From Halomonas halodenitrificans DSM 735 (GTDB lineage Bacteria; Pseudomonadota; Gammaproteobacteria; Pseudomonadales; Halomonadaceae), in NCBI RefSeq assembly GCF_000620045.1, contig NZ_JHVH01000017.1, forward strand, positions 34,581 to 98,580: a stretch of 64,000 nucleotides of DNA, written 5' to 3'. The translations under genes were made by a program, and so were the position numbers. This document shows, piece by piece, positions 62,617 through 64,000 of the stretch. The notes under the pieces were generated by a model, which saw only the letters and a list, made by a program, of their open reading frames with translations, did not search any database and was not told the DNA's origin. The first letter of the stretch is position 1. Each line of letters opens with the position of its first letter.

Positions 62617-62683
62617 CGCCCCTGCTTGCAGGGGCGCCGTATATGCAGCAAGACCAGGGGCGCGGGCAACCGCGCCCCTGGTC
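62617..62683 (+). terminator. Two tandem hairpins between ilvC and pssA
   Basis: CGCCCCTGC-TT-GCAGGGGCG (62617-62636) begins 6 bp after the ilvC stop. GACCAGGGGCGCGG-GCAA-CCGCGCCCCTGGTC (62652-62683) has a 14-bp perfect stem and GNRA-type loop. Neither has a good T-tract, so they may protect the ilvC 3' end or terminate only partly before pssA. Confidence 0.6.
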
Positions 62684-62797
62684 GTTGGGGCGTCGGTCGC
62701 CGTGGTGGGGCGCTCTCTCTCCGAGGGGGCGCCGCTTTGCGCTTTGGGGTGGTCGTGCAAGAATGTCCACCATCACTTCCAGACAACGGATGAAACG

Positions 62798-63667
62798 ATG
62801 AGTCAGGAACCACGCGGCAACGAGCACGATGTCTCGCCACATGACGAGGAGGCGCCTCGGAAGGAGGAGCGCCCCCGGGATGAAGACCTGGCGTCGGTCT
62901 TCCTGCGTGAGACCGAAGTGATCGAGGAGGCACAGGAAGACGGGCGCACCGTCAGACGCAAGGGCATCTACCTGTTGCCCAACCTCTTTACCACCTCGGC
63001 GCTGTTCGCCGGCTTCTTCGCCGTCGTTGCCGGTATCAACGGCGACTTCACGGCCGCCTCCGTGGCGATATTCATCGCCATGGTACTCGACGGCCTGGAT
63101 GGTCGGGTGGCGCGCATGACCAATACCCAGAGCGCCTTCGGTGCCGAGTACGATAGCCTCTCGGACATGCTTTCCTTCGGGGTGGCGCCGGCGCTGGTGG
63201 CCTTTACCTGGATACTTCAGGATATCGGCAAGACCGGCTGGGTCGTGGCCTTCCTCTATGTGGCCTGTGCCGCACTGCGGTTGGCGCGCTTCAATGTGCA
63301 GATCGGCAGCGTCGACAAGAAGTGGTTTATCGGCCTTCCCAGCCCTTCGGCGGCGGCGCTGGTGGCGGCGAGTGTCTGGACCTTCCATAGCTTCGATGCC
63401 GAGGCCTTCGGCTACAAGCTGCTGATGCTGGTCATCGTGGGGGCGGCCGGAGTGCTCATGGTCAGCAATATTCGTTACTACAGCTTCAAGGATATCGATC
63501 TCAAGGGCCCGGTACCCTTCGTGGTGTTGCTGGCCATCGTGCTGGGCTTCGTGGTGATCAGCCTGGAGCCATCGGTGATGCTGCTGTTGCTGTTCGGTGC
63601 TTACGTTGCCTCGGGGCCGACGCTGGCCGTGATGCGCAAGCTGCGCCATGTCCCGTCGTCGGGGTGA
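62798..63667 (+). CDS. pssA: CDP-diacylglycerol-serine O-phosphatidyltransferase
   Basis: This is an inner-membrane phosphatidylserine synthase of the CDP-alcohol phosphotransferase family (Bacillus-type). The CDP-OH motif DGLDGRVARMTNTQSAFGAEYDSLSD carries the DG-x2-AR-x8-G-x3-D-x3-D pattern. About seven to eight hydrophobic helices follow from residue 60. The first 55 residues are a strongly charged, Glu/Asp/Arg-rich cytoplasmic extension. I chose ATG 62798 (MSQEPRGNEH). It follows ilvC, a neighbourhood also found in pseudomonads. Confidence 0.93.
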   Translation: MSQEPRGNEHDVSPHDEEAPRKEERPRDEDLASVFLRETEVIEEAQEDGRTVRRKGIYLLPNLFTTSALFAGFFAVVAGINGDFTAASVAIFIAMVLDGLDGRVARMTNTQSAFGAEYDSLSDMLSFGVAPALVAFTWILQDIGKTGWVVAFLYVACAALRLARFNVQIGSVDKKWFIGLPSPSAAALVAASVWTFHSFDAEAFGYKLLMLVIVGAAGVLMVSNIRYYSFKDIDLKGPVPFVVLLAIVLGFVVISLEPSVMLLLLFGAYVASGPTLAVMRKLRHVPSSG

Positions 63668-63693
63668 TGCATTGCCCTGGTTGCCTGCCATTC

Positions 63694-63736
63694 GACGCCC
63701 GCCATCCGCGGGCGTCGCCGTTTCTGAAACTTTTTT
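63694..63736 (+). terminator. Rho-independent terminator after pssA
   Basis: GACGCCCGC-CATCC-GCGGGCGTC (63694-63716) is a 9-bp stem, followed by GCCGTTTC and, at 63731-63736, TTTTTT. It separates pssA from the rrn-type promoters. Confidence 0.7.
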
Positions 63737-63747
63737 ACGCCGAGGGC

Positions 63748-63776
63748 TTGCAGGCCCGAGGGGAAAGCCGTAAAGT
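63748..63776 (+). promoter_or_regulatory. Upstream promoter of the probable rrn operon
   Basis: TTGCAG (63748-63753), a 17-bp spacer and TAAAGT (63771-63776) are followed by ACGCATCCGC, a GC-rich discriminator. It is spaced 128 bp upstream of a second, stronger promoter, in the manner of tandem rrn promoters. The -35 is imperfect. Confidence 0.45.
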
Positions 63777-63876
63777 ACGCATCCGCTGCCGGCAACGGGC
63801 AAACGTTGCAGGCGGTGAATGTGGCAGAAGTGACTGTTCTGCAATGGGTTTTTCGGAAGGCGTCGAAAATCACCGG

Positions 63877-63904
63877 TTGACAGTCGCGGCAGATTCGGTA
63901 GAAT
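63877..63904 (+). promoter_or_regulatory. Strong rrn-type promoter at the window end
   Basis: TTGACA (63877-63882), a 16-bp spacer and TAGAAT (63899-63904) are followed by GTGCGCCAC, the GC-rich discriminator expected of stringently controlled stable-RNA promoters. An A/T-rich stretch (GGGTTTTTCGG, GAAAATC) lies upstream. Positions 63905-64000 hold no reading frame and look like the start of an rRNA leader. The 16S gene would lie beyond the window. Confidence 0.7.
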
Positions 63905-64000
63905 GTGCGCCACTCGTGACGAGGCCTCATTGAGGCGTCAGGCGAACCTCTCGATGCTTCGGTATCGCTGAGTGTCGGTCACCCGGCAGCTTCCACGGAA

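Overview
This is a chromosomal window from a GC-rich gammaproteobacterium. It most likely belongs to the Halomonadaceae (Halomonas or a near relative). That assignment is an inference from the gene content, from gene orders shared with E. coli and pseudomonads (rplU-rpmA-obgE-proB; murJ-ribF-ileS-lspA-fkpB-ispH; tadA-mltF-purL; bamD-rluD-pgeF-clpB; ilvIH/ilvC-pssA) and from the acidic proteins. One example of the latter is the Asp-rich tail of ObgE. I see no insertion sequence, prophage, CRISPR array or intact tRNA/rRNA gene. The window ends inside what looks like the leader of an rRNA operon.

Layout. 1-11.6 kb holds housekeeping genes: ribosomal proteins L21, L27 and S20, the Obg GTPase, ProB, the lipid II flippase MurJ, RibF, IleS, LspA, FkpB and IspH. 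11.6-14.3 kb is a minor-pilin cluster of type IV pili (pilE-, pilV-, pilW- and pilX-like genes plus an opposing fimT/gspH gene) without pilY1. 14.5-19 kb carries a YghU-type glutathione transferase, a divergent argP/argO-type regulator and exporter pair, a small RlpA-like protein, an LD-carboxypeptidase and a HIT protein. 19-31 kb holds three cyclic-di-GMP proteins, separated by dbpA with a RIO kinase, a YeeN/YebC protein and an HslJ-like lipoprotein. A degenerate tRNA-Thr(CGT) relic lies just after tesB. 31-38 kb is tesB, tadA, mltF and purL. 38-45 kb has a DUF2780-like lipoprotein, an autoregulated TetR-MFP-RND efflux operon and a secreted sugar dehydrogenase. 45-55 kb has radD, a PP0621-type protein, nadE, bamD, rluD, pgeF and a heat-shock-promoted clpB. 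55-63.7 kb is branched-chain amino acid synthesis (ilvI, ilvH, ilvY, ilvC) interrupted by a ycaC-pirin-lysR module, followed by pssA. 63.7-64 kb carries tandem strong promoters of the rrn type.

Most notable signals. (1) Two separate 30-bp tandem arrays lie inside coding sequence, in ribF and radD. Their units are built on the same hairpin: an 8-nt loop GGCGTCGG (or its complement) closed by a different but still self-complementary 5-bp stem. In radD the outer pairs covary. (2) A 76-nt minus-strand relic of tRNA-Thr(CGT) keeps standard tRNA geometry and is followed by its own terminator-like hairpin. (3) A 91-bp copy of the 3' end of ilvY lies beside ilvH, exactly 2899 bp from the intact one, and brackets the ycaC-pirin-lysR module as a direct repeat. 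(4) Ten perfect copies of the heptamer CTTACGG lie upstream of the sigma-32 promoter of clpB.
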